A stretch of 27,898 nucleotides of DNA, from positions 15,943-43,840 of the IMG/VR virus record IMGVR_UViG_3300008267_000919; one strand, given 5' to 3'. The first letter of the stretch is position 1, and every line of letters starts with the position of its first letter. The position numbers were made by a program, and so were the translations under genes. The notes under the pieces were generated by a model that was given only the letters and a program-made list of their open reading frames with translations, was not told the origin of the DNA and ran no database searches. This DNA is from a virus. Of the stretch, positions 7,864 through 15,008 are shown piece by piece.

Positions 7864-8175
7864 ATGGATTTATTAATTTTATGGACATTCATTGGATATG
7901 GAATGTCAACAATTTTGGTTTATGGGTCAATTTTCGAAACAGCAAGAACCTGGATAAAAAGAAATTCCAAGTTCTTTGGTGATTTAATTGGCTGTATAAT
8001 GTGTACATCAACATGGGTGGGATTTTTTATGTCACTAGCATTAGGTGGTTTAACAATCAAGTTTTTAAATGTTCATTGGTTCGTAGGTATATTCTTTGAC
8101 GGAATGTTTACTTGTGGTGCTGTTTGGGCGGTAAATGCAATTATTGAATTTTTTGAGGAAAGTAGATTAAAATAA
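7864..8175 (+). CDS. Small membrane protein with CxxC motif, DUF1360-like
   Basis: The 103-residue protein has hydrophobic segments at about residues 3-24, 43-66 and 72-94. Between the first two lies GCIMCTSTWVGF, a Cys-x-x-Cys followed by Trp-Val-Gly, which resembles the CPxCxxFWxG signature of DUF1360-type membrane proteins. The cysteines sit at a membrane boundary. Function is unknown; such proteins occur in many large phage genomes. It lies between the coiled-coil gene and gp46 with spacings of 12 and 4 bases, so it is probably cotranscribed with the recombination genes without being part of their biochemistry. The family match is from memory of the motif. Confidence 0.65.
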   Translation: MDLLILWTFIGYGMSTILVYGSIFETARTWIKRNSKFFGDLIGCIMCTSTWVGFFMSLALGGLTIKFLNVHWFVGIFFDGMFTCGAVWAVNAIIEFFEESRLK

Positions 8176-8179
8176 AAAT

Positions 8180-10513
8180 ATGAATCCATTTATTAAGGTT
8201 GAGTGGGAGGATGTTGTAGAAAACTTTACTCCAGAAAGAATTAAAAGAGTTAAAGCGTATTTCCAAAAGAAATACAATGCAACTAATGTACAAGTAATTA
8301 CTAAAACATTATCTGGTGCAAAAGACACCAGATTAAAGACATTAGAAGTTACCGATAACATTCTAGATCCACAATATCAAAAAACATTAATGAAAGATTT
8401 TCTTTCAGAGAATAAAGTTGATGTTTCTTGGGAAATGATTGATCGTTTGGATAACAGAGTTAATTCTGAAATTGATAAGATAAAACAGAATACCGTTAGA
8501 TATAATAAATGGTTTATAAAAAAAGTTGAGTTTTCAAATTTCCTTTCATTTGGTAAGGATAACACAATTAATTTTACTGAATTAGATGGCATAACAGTTA
8601 TCGAATCAACACCAAGAAATTTTGGTGGTAAATCAACTTCATCCGTAGATTTATTAATGTTTTTGTTTTTTAATTCAACAACAAAAACAAAAACCAATAT
8701 TGAAATTTTTAACAAGTTTACTGAAGATGATACTGTTTTAGTAAAGGGATATCTAACAATTGATGGCGAAGATTATGTTATTGCCAGAACTCTTACTAGA
8801 AAGAAATCTAAATCGGGCGAATATAATGTTAAAAGTGATTTAGAGTTTTATAAAGATAACGGTGATGGAACATTAGAAAACTTAACCGGTGAACAAAGAC
8901 GCGAAACCGAAACGTTTATTGCATCTGCTATTGGATCGGAAGAAGATTTCTTATCAACCATATTGACTACTGGGTATAATCTAGAAGAATTGATCGAATC
9001 CAAACCAACCGCAAGAGGACAAATTCTTACTAAATTTTTAGGATTAGAAAGTCTTAAGCAGAAGGAAGAAATAGCAAAAGAGATATTCAATGATTGGTCT
9101 AAGAAGTTAGTTGGGAATACATATAATGTCGTTCAATTAGAATCTGATATTGAAAATTTTAAAGAAAGTATCACAGATTCAAATAACCAAATAAGTCAAA
9201 ATGAAACCTTATTGGTTGAATATGGTAGTAAACTTAAATCATTAGAAGATCGTAGAGATTTGATCTTAGGTCTTAGAAGTAACGATATTGATCAAGAGCT
9301 AATTAAAATTAATCCAGACTCATTACAAAAAGATATTGATGAGTTGGAGCAGAAAAAAAATGCTGCTAATTTAAATGCAAATGCGGTTGTTGTTGTTGAG
9401 CCATCAAAATATTATGATGAAGCTGAACATAAAGAACTTAGAAGTAAAATGTCAGAAATACAAGGGTTAGATGCCGTCTACAAGTATGAGAAAAGTGATA
9501 AAGAAAAATTGCTTAAACAACTAACCGATGGTACCATTTGTCCAACTTGTAAAAGAGCGTTAGATGATGTGGATCATAGTGATGAAATTGATGAGCTAAA
9601 AAAGCTTATCGAAGACATAACTAAAGAGATGATCTCTAATCAAGAAAAATTTGATCAGTTAAAAAATGAATCAAATACTTTTGATTTATTAAAAACAGAG
9701 TTTGAGACTTACGAAAGAAATAAACTTCGTAAAGAAAGATTTATATTAGAGTCTGAACAGAAACAATTTGAAATAAATCAAATTAAGGATAAGATAACCC
9801 GCTATGAAAATAGTAGAAAAAAACTAGAAGAAAATCAAAAGATTGATGCCGAACTAATAACCCTCAGAACCAGAATTGAGACAGTTAATGGTGATATTAG
9901 AGTATCAAACACATTGATTGAAAGAAATAAGAATAACATTACTTCAATGCAAGAAAAGATCGGGATTAATAAAGACCTTATTAAGAAAATCAAAGCAGAA
10001 GAAGAATTGCAGGCAGTATTTAAGATTTATCTTTCGGTATATGGTAAGAACGGTATATCAAAAACCATCCTTAAAAATATGATACCTCTGATTAATCAGG
10101 AACTACATCGTTTGCTTATTGATAGTTGTTATTTTATTTTGGAATTAAACATTAATGAAAAAAATGAAGTTGAGTTTATTATGATTGATTCGGATACCAG
10201 GGTTGTCAAACCGCTCACCGCTGGTTCAGGTTACGAAAGAACCATATCATCTTTAGCATTAAGATCTGTTTTAACTAAGATATCTTCATTACCAAAACCA
10301 AATATTGTTGTTATGGATGAGGTGTTTGGTAAAATTGCTGATGAGAATTTAGAAATGGTTGGTGAATTCTTCAAAAAGATTAAGAATTACTTTGAACATA
10401 TTCTTGTCATTTCACACAATCCGTTAATCAGGAATTGGTCTGATAATATCATAATGATTAAAAAAGAAGATAATGTATCTTCAATTGACTACATCACAAC
10501 AGGTATTAGTTAA
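8180..10513 (+). CDS. Recombination ATPase subunit, T4 gp46/SbcC/Rad50-like
   Basis: The 777-residue SMC-like ATPase contains FSNFLSFG and the P-loop STPRNFGGKST (142-153), long coiled coils, a zinc hook CPTC (Cys454, Cys457), the ABC signature GSGYERT (682-688) and Walker B VVMDEVFG (Asp713, Glu714), then the switch His in VISHNP. With the gp47-like nuclease it would form the end-processing complex for recombination-dependent replication. Two oddities: about 110 residues precede the ATPase head, where T4 gp46 has only about 10, and the P-loop has Pro in place of the first Gly of GxxxxGK. The Lys-Ser-Thr core is intact, so ATP binding is expected. Confidence 0.93.
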   Translation: MNPFIKVEWEDVVENFTPERIKRVKAYFQKKYNATNVQVITKTLSGAKDTRLKTLEVTDNILDPQYQKTLMKDFLSENKVDVSWEMIDRLDNRVNSEIDKIKQNTVRYNKWFIKKVEFSNFLSFGKDNTINFTELDGITVIESTPRNFGGKSTSSVDLLMFLFFNSTTKTKTNIEIFNKFTEDDTVLVKGYLTIDGEDYVIARTLTRKKSKSGEYNVKSDLEFYKDNGDGTLENLTGEQRRETETFIASAIGSEEDFLSTILTTGYNLEELIESKPTARGQILTKFLGLESLKQKEEIAKEIFNDWSKKLVGNTYNVVQLESDIENFKESITDSNNQISQNETLLVEYGSKLKSLEDRRDLILGLRSNDIDQELIKINPDSLQKDIDELEQKKNAANLNANAVVVVEPSKYYDEAEHKELRSKMSEIQGLDAVYKYEKSDKEKLLKQLTDGTICPTCKRALDDVDHSDEIDELKKLIEDITKEMISNQEKFDQLKNESNTFDLLKTEFETYERNKLRKERFILESEQKQFEINQIKDKITRYENSRKKLEENQKIDAELITLRTRIETVNGDIRVSNTLIERNKNNITSMQEKIGINKDLIKKIKAEEELQAVFKIYLSVYGKNGISKTILKNMIPLINQELHRLLIDSCYFILELNINEKNEVEFIMIDSDTRVVKPLTAGSGYERTISSLALRSVLTKISSLPKPNIVVMDEVFGKIADENLEMVGEFFKKIKNYFEHILVISHNPLIRNWSDNIIMIKKEDNVSSIDYITTGIS

Positions 10514-10545
10514 TTTTTTTTATTAAAATATTTTAGCTATATTTG
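10514..10545 (+). promoter_or_regulatory. Bacteroidota-type promoter before clpP
   Basis: TATATTTG at 10538-10545 matches the Bacteroidota -7 consensus TAnnTTTG exactly. A T-run (TTTT at 10514-10517, consensus TTTG) lies 20 bases upstream. The predicted start is about 10 bases before ATG 10566. It would be read by the host primary sigma or by the phage sigma encoded at 14186. Confidence 0.6.
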
Positions 10546-10565
10546 TTATAGATAAAACAAATAAT

Positions 10566-11240
10566 ATGACCCAGAAGGATTTAAGAAGTTTTGATCTTTA
10601 CGCAAAAGATCGTGGCATCAGCTCATCAAACTTACATTATTTTAATAAAAATATTGAAAGTAGCTTAACACCATATATTTTAGAGGAAAGACAGTTAAAT
10701 GTTACTGCTATGGATGTTTTTTCTAGATTAATGATGGAAAGAATTATTTGGGTAGCTGGTGAAGTAAATGACCACATGTCGACAATAGTTCAAGCGCAAT
10801 TAATGTTCTTGGATAGTTTAGATAATAATGATATTACGATGCATATTGACAGTCCAGGTGGCTCTGTCAAATCTGGGTTATCTATGGTTGATGTTATGGA
10901 ATACATTAATTCAGATATTAGAACAATCAACACCGGAATGGCTGCCTCTATGGGCTCGATTCTTTTGGGTGCAGGTACAAAAGGTAAGAGAGGTTCACTC
11001 AGATTTTCACGCACAATGTTGCATCAATCTAGTGGTGGATTTCGCGGGAATATCCAAGATGCAAAAATTGATATGATTGAGTGGGAAAAACTCAATAATT
11101 TACTTTTCGAATTATTGGGCGGCTATTGTGGTAAAGATGCTAAACAAGTTATGCAAGATGCGTCTAGAGATTTATGGCTATCTGCTGAAGATGCATTAGA
11201 ATACGGTATTATTGACGAGATTGTCAAAAAGAAAAAATAA
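10566..11240 (+). CDS. clpP: ClpP-family serine protease
   Basis: The 224-residue protein has the ClpP fold and catalytic triad: Ser128 in GMAASMGS, His153 in TMLHQSSGG, and Asp202 in SRDLWLSAEDALEYGIID. The Ser-His (25) and His-Asp (49) spacings match bacterial ClpP. HIDSPGGSV forms the oxyanion strand. The N-terminal about 40 residues are longer and unlike the bacterial propeptide. In phages, ClpP-like proteases either mature the head or process host proteins; which applies here cannot be read, and no scaffold is adjacent. It has its own promoter and terminator, so it is a single-gene transcription unit. No ClpX or ClpA-like partner is in the window, although an AAA+ ATPase lies at 23944. 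Confidence 0.93.
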   Translation: MTQKDLRSFDLYAKDRGISSSNLHYFNKNIESSLTPYILEERQLNVTAMDVFSRLMMERIIWVAGEVNDHMSTIVQAQLMFLDSLDNNDITMHIDSPGGSVKSGLSMVDVMEYINSDIRTINTGMAASMGSILLGAGTKGKRGSLRFSRTMLHQSSGGFRGNIQDAKIDMIEWEKLNNLLFELLGGYCGKDAKQVMQDASRDLWLSAEDALEYGIIDEIVKKKK

Positions 11241-11260
11241 TTTTTGCTTTTTTTAGATTT

Positions 11261-11292
11261 AAAGAGGGAAGTTTTTGACTTCCCTTTTTTTT
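11261..11292 (+). terminator. Rho-independent terminator after clpP
   Basis: The stem AGGGAAG (11265-11271) pairs with CTTCCCT (11279-11285) around a seven-base loop and is followed by a T-run to 11292. Upstream As (11261-11263) pair with the first Ts, extending the stem. It lies 20 bases after the clpP stop. Confidence 0.85.
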
Positions 11293-11315
11293 ATCTTTTC
11301 CTTATACTTATTATT

Positions 11316-11409
11316 AGACCTTGTGGTTGAATCGGAAGTGTCCTTGTGGCATTTGAGTTGGAATTGATACCAACGAATTCGGGTTCAAATACAAAAAAAT
11401 ATAAGGAAA
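11316..11409 (+). other. Structured leader region with repeats upstream of the gene at 11410
   Basis: The gap between the clpP terminator and ATG 11410 holds two copies of CCTTGTGG (11319-11326, 11342-11349) and a nested stem. The inner arms GTTGG/CCAAC are at 11357-11361/11370-11374 and the outer arms ATTTGA/TCAAAT at 11351-11356/11385-11390. The string GGGTTCAAAT looks like a tRNA T-loop, but the matching stem is missing, so it is not a tRNA. AGACCTTGTG (11316-11325) is inverted at 12224-12233 beyond the gene. It could be an RNA regulatory leader; function unknown. Confidence 0.35.
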
Positions 11410-12213
11410 ATGAACAGAAGAATTTCAGTTAACACTGGTCTTGCTGTACCACAATCTTTCATTACCAAAGGTAAACAAAGATTAAAACAGCACATAGACA
11501 CCGTATATCTTAACAACGGTGATGAGTTCGAAATCGAGCTTTACAATCCCACACAAAATAAAGTTTTAGCAAAAATCGAATTGAATGGTAATTCAATAGG
11601 GTCTGGTATTATTCTTCGCCCAGGTGAAAGAGTATTCTTAGAAAGATATTTGAATGAAGCCAAAAAGTTTTTGTTTGAAACATATAATGTAAATGGGAAT
11701 AATGAGGAAGTACAAAGAGCTATCGCTGAAAATGGTGATGTTACCGTTAAATTTTACAACGAAACAACACCAACCTATGGAACATACGGATCAGGTAGTA
11801 GCACGTTAACAATTAATAACCCAAATATAGGCTGGACTACAACAACAGGTACACCTTATTATGGAAATATGTTCACAACGACGTCTACTAACAACGTAAA
11901 TACATTTTATAATACGTCATTAACAAGTGGAACGTTCAGCACTTCTAACACCCTTCTTAAATCAAATTCAACAAACACAATAAGAAGTGTTGAGACAGGT
12001 AGGGTTGAAAAGGGATCAAGTTCGGATCAATCATTTACATATGATAGTTCGTCATTTTATACCCACCCATTTCATACAAATTGGTGGAAATTAAAACCAC
12101 AGTCTACTAAGCCATTAGTTGCTGAGGATTTAGCCGTTTATTGCACAGAGTGTGGCGCAAAACGTAAAAAAGATAATCATAAGTTCTGTCCACACTGCGG
12201 AACAAAATACTAA
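11410..12213 (+). CDS. Protein with beta-rich N-terminus and C-terminal zinc ribbon
   Basis: The 267-residue protein has an N-terminal beta domain (about 20-120) with YLNNGDEFEIELYNP and RPGERVFLERYL, a Thr-, Ser- and Asn-rich low-complexity middle (about 125-215), and a C-terminal zinc ribbon CTECGAKRKKDNHKFCPHCG whose four cysteines would hold one zinc. The N-terminal domain seems familiar from uncharacterised proteins of large phages, but I cannot give a name. It stands alone between a terminator and a hairpin, with a structured leader. Possible roles are a virion surface protein or a nucleic-acid binding protein. The start ATG follows AAGGAAA, one of the few purine-rich leaders in the window. 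Confidence 0.75.
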   Translation: MNRRISVNTGLAVPQSFITKGKQRLKQHIDTVYLNNGDEFEIELYNPTQNKVLAKIELNGNSIGSGIILRPGERVFLERYLNEAKKFLFETYNVNGNNEEVQRAIAENGDVTVKFYNETTPTYGTYGSGSSTLTINNPNIGWTTTTGTPYYGNMFTTTSTNNVNTFYNTSLTSGTFSTSNTLLKSNSTNTIRSVETGRVEKGSSSDQSFTYDSSSFYTHPFHTNWWKLKPQSTKPLVAEDLAVYCTECGAKRKKDNHKFCPHCGTKY

Positions 12214-12239
12214 ATAAACTAATCACAAGGTCTTGTCTT

Positions 12240-12260
12240 GAGGTCGCATTTTGCGACCTC
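12240..12260 (+). terminator. GC-rich hairpin after the zinc-ribbon gene
   Basis: A perfect nine-base-pair stem (12240-12248 with 12252-12260) closes on a three-base TTT loop. It is GC-rich for this genome. It is followed by TTGATATTTATA rather than a T-run, so it may be a weak terminator or a 3' stabilising hairpin. It lies just upstream of the TATTTATA box at 12265. Confidence 0.5.
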
Positions 12261-12264
12261 TTGA

Positions 12265-12272
12265 TATTTATA
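12265..12272 (+). promoter_or_regulatory. TATTTATA box before the envelope gene cassette
   Basis: The octamer lies 14 bases before ATG 12287, immediately after a hairpin. This position, between a transcript end and a new gene set, is what is expected of a promoter for the three downstream envelope genes. Confidence 0.5.
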
Positions 12273-12286
12273 GGAAAACCAATTTT

Positions 12287-12688
12287 ATGAAACTTCAAAC
12301 AAGTAATAATAAAACGAACATATTAATCATTATAATTGGTATTATGGCTGCATACAATATTTTGCAAACCAAAGGTATAAAAACCGATGTATCAGCATAT
12401 AACAAAAAAATTGATTTAATACAAAAAGAAATCGATTCTGTACAGGTTTTAAATAAACAGTTAAACATACAGATCGCAAATATCGACACAGAAATTGATA
12501 AAGTTGATGGCGATATTGGTAGAGTAACAAAAAACATAACAATTATTAAAAATCAAACAAATGAAAAAATTGATGCTGTTAATGAGTTTACTTTTAGTGA
12601 CCTCGCTAAGTTTTTCTCAGACCGTTATGACGCAAGAGAAGACAGTAGTGCAGGACACAATAGTACCCCTCAAAACCCAAATCGCTAA
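12287..12688 (+). CDS. Inner-membrane coiled-coil protein, i-spanin-like
   Basis: The 133-residue protein has one N-terminal membrane segment (about 11-27, ILIIIIGIMAAYNIL), a long periplasmic coiled coil (about 38-100) and a polar tail ending NSTPQNPNR. This is the layout of an inner-membrane spanin subunit, and the next gene starts inside it in another frame, as in Rz/Rz1 pairs. Spanins fuse the inner and outer membranes in the last step of lysis of Gram-negative hosts. I chose ATG 12287 because an upstream in-frame TTG at 12251 lies in the hairpin. The lysis role is inferred from architecture, since spanin sequences are poorly conserved. Confidence 0.7.
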   Translation: MKLQTSNNKTNILIIIIGIMAAYNILQTKGIKTDVSAYNKKIDLIQKEIDSVQVLNKQLNIQIANIDTEIDKVDGDIGRVTKNITIIKNQTNEKIDAVNEFTFSDLAKFFSDRYDAREDSSAGHNSTPQNPNR

Positions 12689-12989
12689 ATTAGTCATAAA
12701 AGATTTGATCAGGGGTGATGGTGCCATTGTCGAGGTTAAAGAATTAAACAAAGTGATTGGATTAAAAGACGAACAAATCAGATTGTTTAAAGAAAAAGAC
12801 CTTTTAAAAGATCAAAAAATATCAAACTTGGAGGTAATCATTTCTAAAAAAGATGAGCAATTTTCTTTAGAAAGAGAAAAATCTGAAAAGTTATATAAAG
12901 AATTAAAGGGACAAAGAACTAAAACCTTTTTATATAAAGTTGGAACATTTGTTGGGCTACTTGCCACATCAGTATTACTTGTTAAATAA
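12561..12989 (+). CDS. Secreted coiled-coil protein with C-terminal membrane anchor
   Basis: The 142-residue protein begins with a clear signal peptide (MKKLMLLMSLLLVTSLSFSQ), followed by a charged coiled-coil region (about 45-120) and a C-terminal hydrophobic segment (about 124-141). It overlaps the previous gene by 128 bases in a different frame, a typical spanin arrangement. It lacks a lipobox Cys, so it is not a classic o-spanin lipoprotein; the C-terminal segment would anchor it instead. The signal peptide ending in Ser-Phe-Ser-Gln resembles those of Bacteroidota proteins. The next gene follows with no spacing. A role in lysis or envelope interaction is an inference. Confidence 0.75.
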   Translation: MKKLMLLMSLLLVTSLSFSQTVMTQEKTVVQDTIVPLKTQIAKLVIKDLIRGDGAIVEVKELNKVIGLKDEQIRLFKEKDLLKDQKISNLEVIISKKDEQFSLEREKSEKLYKELKGQRTKTFLYKVGTFVGLLATSVLLVK

Positions 12990-13637
12990 ATGAAAAAACA
13001 CATCACCCCACCCAATATTGCCCTATTAGTACTAGTTTTATTATTAATATTATCAGTATTAAATCCATGGGGAATAATACCCAATAGAGTAACAAACGTT
13101 CCTGTCTATGTGGTTGATTCTATACCATATCCACAGCACGATACAATACCTTTTGAAGTCGAGGTTGAGGTTGAAGTACCCGTAGAAGTTGAAGTACCAT
13201 ATACGGTTCATGATACCATATTAACCCCGGTGGATACTATGGCGATATTAAAAGATTTTTACACAAAAAATATTTCAAAAGAAGAATTAAAACTACCTAA
13301 TAATCAAGGTGTTATAAGCTTGAGTCAAACTATTACCGAGAACAAAGTAGTGTCAACAGAGTTTAATGCTAAAATAACCCCTAAAGTCCAAAAGGATACC
13401 ATTTTATTGCCTGAGCCAAAGAAAACTCAACTTTATTTTGGCGTTGTTGGGGGTGTGTCTAAACCAGATTTTATTTCAAATGTTGGTGCTGGGTTATTAC
13501 TTAAGACAAAAGAGGATAAAATATATAAATTTACAATTGGTGCCGCAAATAGATTAACCAGTGATATTAATGGTACATTCCATCCATACATGGAAGGTGG
13601 GGTGTTTTGGAAAATCAAAGCCAAAAAAAGAAACTAG
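12990..13637 (+). CDS. Envelope-spanning protein with N-terminal anchor and beta-rich C-terminus
   Basis: The 215-residue protein has one N-terminal membrane segment (about 9-27) and a Glu-Val-Pro repeat (EVEVEVEVPVEVEVPY, about 56-71) suggesting an extended stalk. A linker follows, then a C-terminal region (about 145-210) with alternating aromatic and polar strands (QLYFGVVGGVSKP, YMEGGVFWKI) like the end of an outer-membrane beta barrel. An anchor, a stalk and a beta domain could connect inner and outer membranes, as a unimolecular spanin would. It starts directly at the end of the previous gene, so it belongs to the same cassette. It could equally be a receptor-blocking envelope protein. 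No family name is recognised. Confidence 0.7.
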   Translation: MKKHITPPNIALLVLVLLLILSVLNPWGIIPNRVTNVPVYVVDSIPYPQHDTIPFEVEVEVEVPVEVEVPYTVHDTILTPVDTMAILKDFYTKNISKEELKLPNNQGVISLSQTITENKVVSTEFNAKITPKVQKDTILLPEPKKTQLYFGVVGGVSKPDFISNVGAGLLLKTKEDKIYKFTIGAANRLTSDINGTFHPYMEGGVFWKIKAKKRN

Positions 13638-13692
13638 AGCACAATTCAAACATTTTGTTTAATATTATTATAATTTTTATTATATTAAAATA

Positions 13693-14145
13693 ATGAAAAC
13701 ATACATTCTTTTTATCTTCGCTTCCTTTTCTGACCTAGAAGAACTTGAATTTTTCTGTTTTGAACATTTCCCACAACTTTCGATAGGAAGTATTAAGTAT
13801 GTTATAGAATCTAGCGGTAATTGTATTATAATATTTGATAGTGATAAGCAAAAGGAACCCCTGGTTAATTCTTTAGATGAAACCCTATCTTTAGAAAGTA
13901 TAAGATTTTATATGATTTTCGAAAAAAGTTCAATTTTTTGGTCCAAATTGCCAACAGATCTAAATAATTTCGTATTCAAACCACAGCCCAAAAACTTAGG
14001 TATGTTTAAGATTCTAGCTGAAATGGATAAACAACCACTAGAGTCACAATTTAACTTAGATGAGATACTAGAAAAAATCCAAATTGATGGTATTTCTAGT
14101 TTATCCGCCGAGGAAAAAAAATTCTTAGACGATTTTGGAAATTAA
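13693..14145 (+). CDS. Unknown protein with a C-terminal DUF6576-like motif
   Basis: The 150-residue protein has no membrane segment after its first hydrophobic strand MKTYILFIFASFS, which reads as the first beta strand of a small alpha/beta fold. The C-terminal about 30 residues (LDEILEKI, then DGISSLSAEEKKFLDDFGN) resemble a short motif found at the C-termini of Bacteroidota rhomboid proteases and related proteins, catalogued as DUF6576; this match is from memory. It lies 40 bases upstream of the sigma factor gene, whose promoter overlaps its 3' end. The unknown N-terminal domain prevents a functional call. A TTTG at 13654 upstream could belong to a promoter, but no convincing -7 box goes with it. 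Confidence 0.7.
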   Translation: MKTYILFIFASFSDLEELEFFCFEHFPQLSIGSIKYVIESSGNCIIIFDSDKQKEPLVNSLDETLSLESIRFYMIFEKSSIFWSKLPTDLNNFVFKPQPKNLGMFKILAEMDKQPLESQFNLDEILEKIQIDGISSLSAEEKKFLDDFGN

Positions 14146-14164
14146 AAAAAAAATGTTATCTTAG
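14134..14164 (+). promoter_or_regulatory. Promoter candidate before the sigma factor gene
   Basis: TTTG (14134-14137) and TATCTTAG (14157-14164) are separated by 19 bases and fit the Bacteroidota TTTG-N19-TAnnTTTG arrangement with one mismatch in the -7 box. The predicted start is about 10-15 bases before ATG 14186. The leader contains ACAAATAAT, also present before clpP (10557-10565). Confidence 0.5.
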
Positions 14165-14185
14165 CTTAACAAATAATTCCAGAAT

Positions 14186-14998
14186 ATGAAGAAAACCGCA
14201 CCAATCGTCCGCTCCGAAGACATCCAATTTTACCTAAAGGATTTAAAGAAAATCCCGGTAATAACGCATGAACGAGAAATAGAAATTTTCAGAACCTTTA
14301 AGAACAAAAAAGATCTTTCAAAAACCGAAAAACAAAAATTGGTTGATGAAATTGTTAAAGGTAATTTAAGATTTGTGATTTCGATTGCAAAAACATACCA
14401 AAACCAGGGATTGGATGTTGTTGATTTGATATCAGAAGGTAATATCGGTTTAATAAAAGCTGTTGATAGATATGATATTGATTCCGGTTTCAAATTTATT
14501 TCATATGCTGTATGGTGGATTAGGCAACAAATTCTTTATGCTTTAAATGAGTACGCGAGAACAATCAGAGTCCCATCAAATGTTATCCAAGAGGCTCAAA
14601 AATTAAAAAAGAATGAATCTTCTCAGGAAGATCAATATTTTATTGAGCACAGTGAAACATATTTAAATAACATCCCAACAACTGTGGATTTATTTAAAGA
14701 AATAAATGAAGATGGTGATACACTTCTTGAATTAATTATTAATCCAAATGCTGAGTCGCCAGAAAAATTGGCAAATAGCGATGAAGATTTGAAACATAGA
14801 ATCAAATATATGTTGTCATTTTTGGACGAAAGAGAAAGTGCCATAATTGACGGTTATTTTGGGTTAAGCGGTATTGAGAAGAACTTAGAAGACCTCGGTG
14901 AAGAGTTTGGTTGCACAAAAGAAAGAATCAGACAATTAAAAGATAAAGCAATAAAGAAGCTTAGAAATGAAAGCTTTTCTCTATTAAAATATTTATAA
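14186..14998 (+). CDS. RNA polymerase sigma-70 family factor (group 1/2-like)
   Basis: The 270-residue protein carries sigma regions 1.2 (SEDIQFYLKDLKKIPVITHE), 2.1-2.4 (GNLRFVISIAKTYQNQGL, DLISEGNIGLIKAVDRYD, FISYAVWWIRQQI), a shortened region 3 with the finger-like EDGDTLLELI, and region 4 with the helix-turn-helix GEEFGCTKERIRQLKDKAI. It directs RNA polymerase to promoters. It resembles the short Bacteroidota RpoD rather than T4 gp55, which suggests acquisition from a host. The region 3.0-3.1 helices are reduced, so extended -10 or spacer contacts may differ from those of the host sigma. It could read either of the two promoter-like classes in this window; that is open. Confidence 0.93.
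   Translation: MKKTAPIVRSEDIQFYLKDLKKIPVITHEREIEIFRTFKNKKDLSKTEKQKLVDEIVKGNLRFVISIAKTYQNQGLDVVDLISEGNIGLIKAVDRYDIDSGFKFISYAVWWIRQQILYALNEYARTIRVPSNVIQEAQKLKKNESSQEDQYFIEHSETYLNNIPTTVDLFKEINEDGDTLLELIINPNAESPEKLANSDEDLKHRIKYMLSFLDERESAIIDGYFGLSGIEKNLEDLGEEFGCTKERIRQLKDKAIKKLRNESFSLLKYL
14990..14997 (+). promoter_or_regulatory. TATTTATA box overlapping the sigma gene stop
   Basis: The octamer covers the last codons of the sigma gene and lies 11 bases before ATG 15009. Because it also encodes the Tyr-Leu-stop end of sigma, it may be coincidental. Confidence 0.3.
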
Positions 14999-15008
14999 AA
15001 GAAAAAAT

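Noticed and set aside
8377-8715. Minus-strand open frame opposite the gp46-like gene
   Set aside because: The + strand encodes a clear SMC-like ATPase here, and no domain or start context supports the minus frame.
11340-11409. Possible tRNA, because of GGGTTCAAAT
   Set aside because: No T-stem partner, no acceptor stem and no complete anticodon arm could be paired.
11316-12233. Insertion sequence, because of inverted repeats flanking the gene
   Set aside because: The repeats are only 10 bases, there is no transposase and no target duplication was seen.
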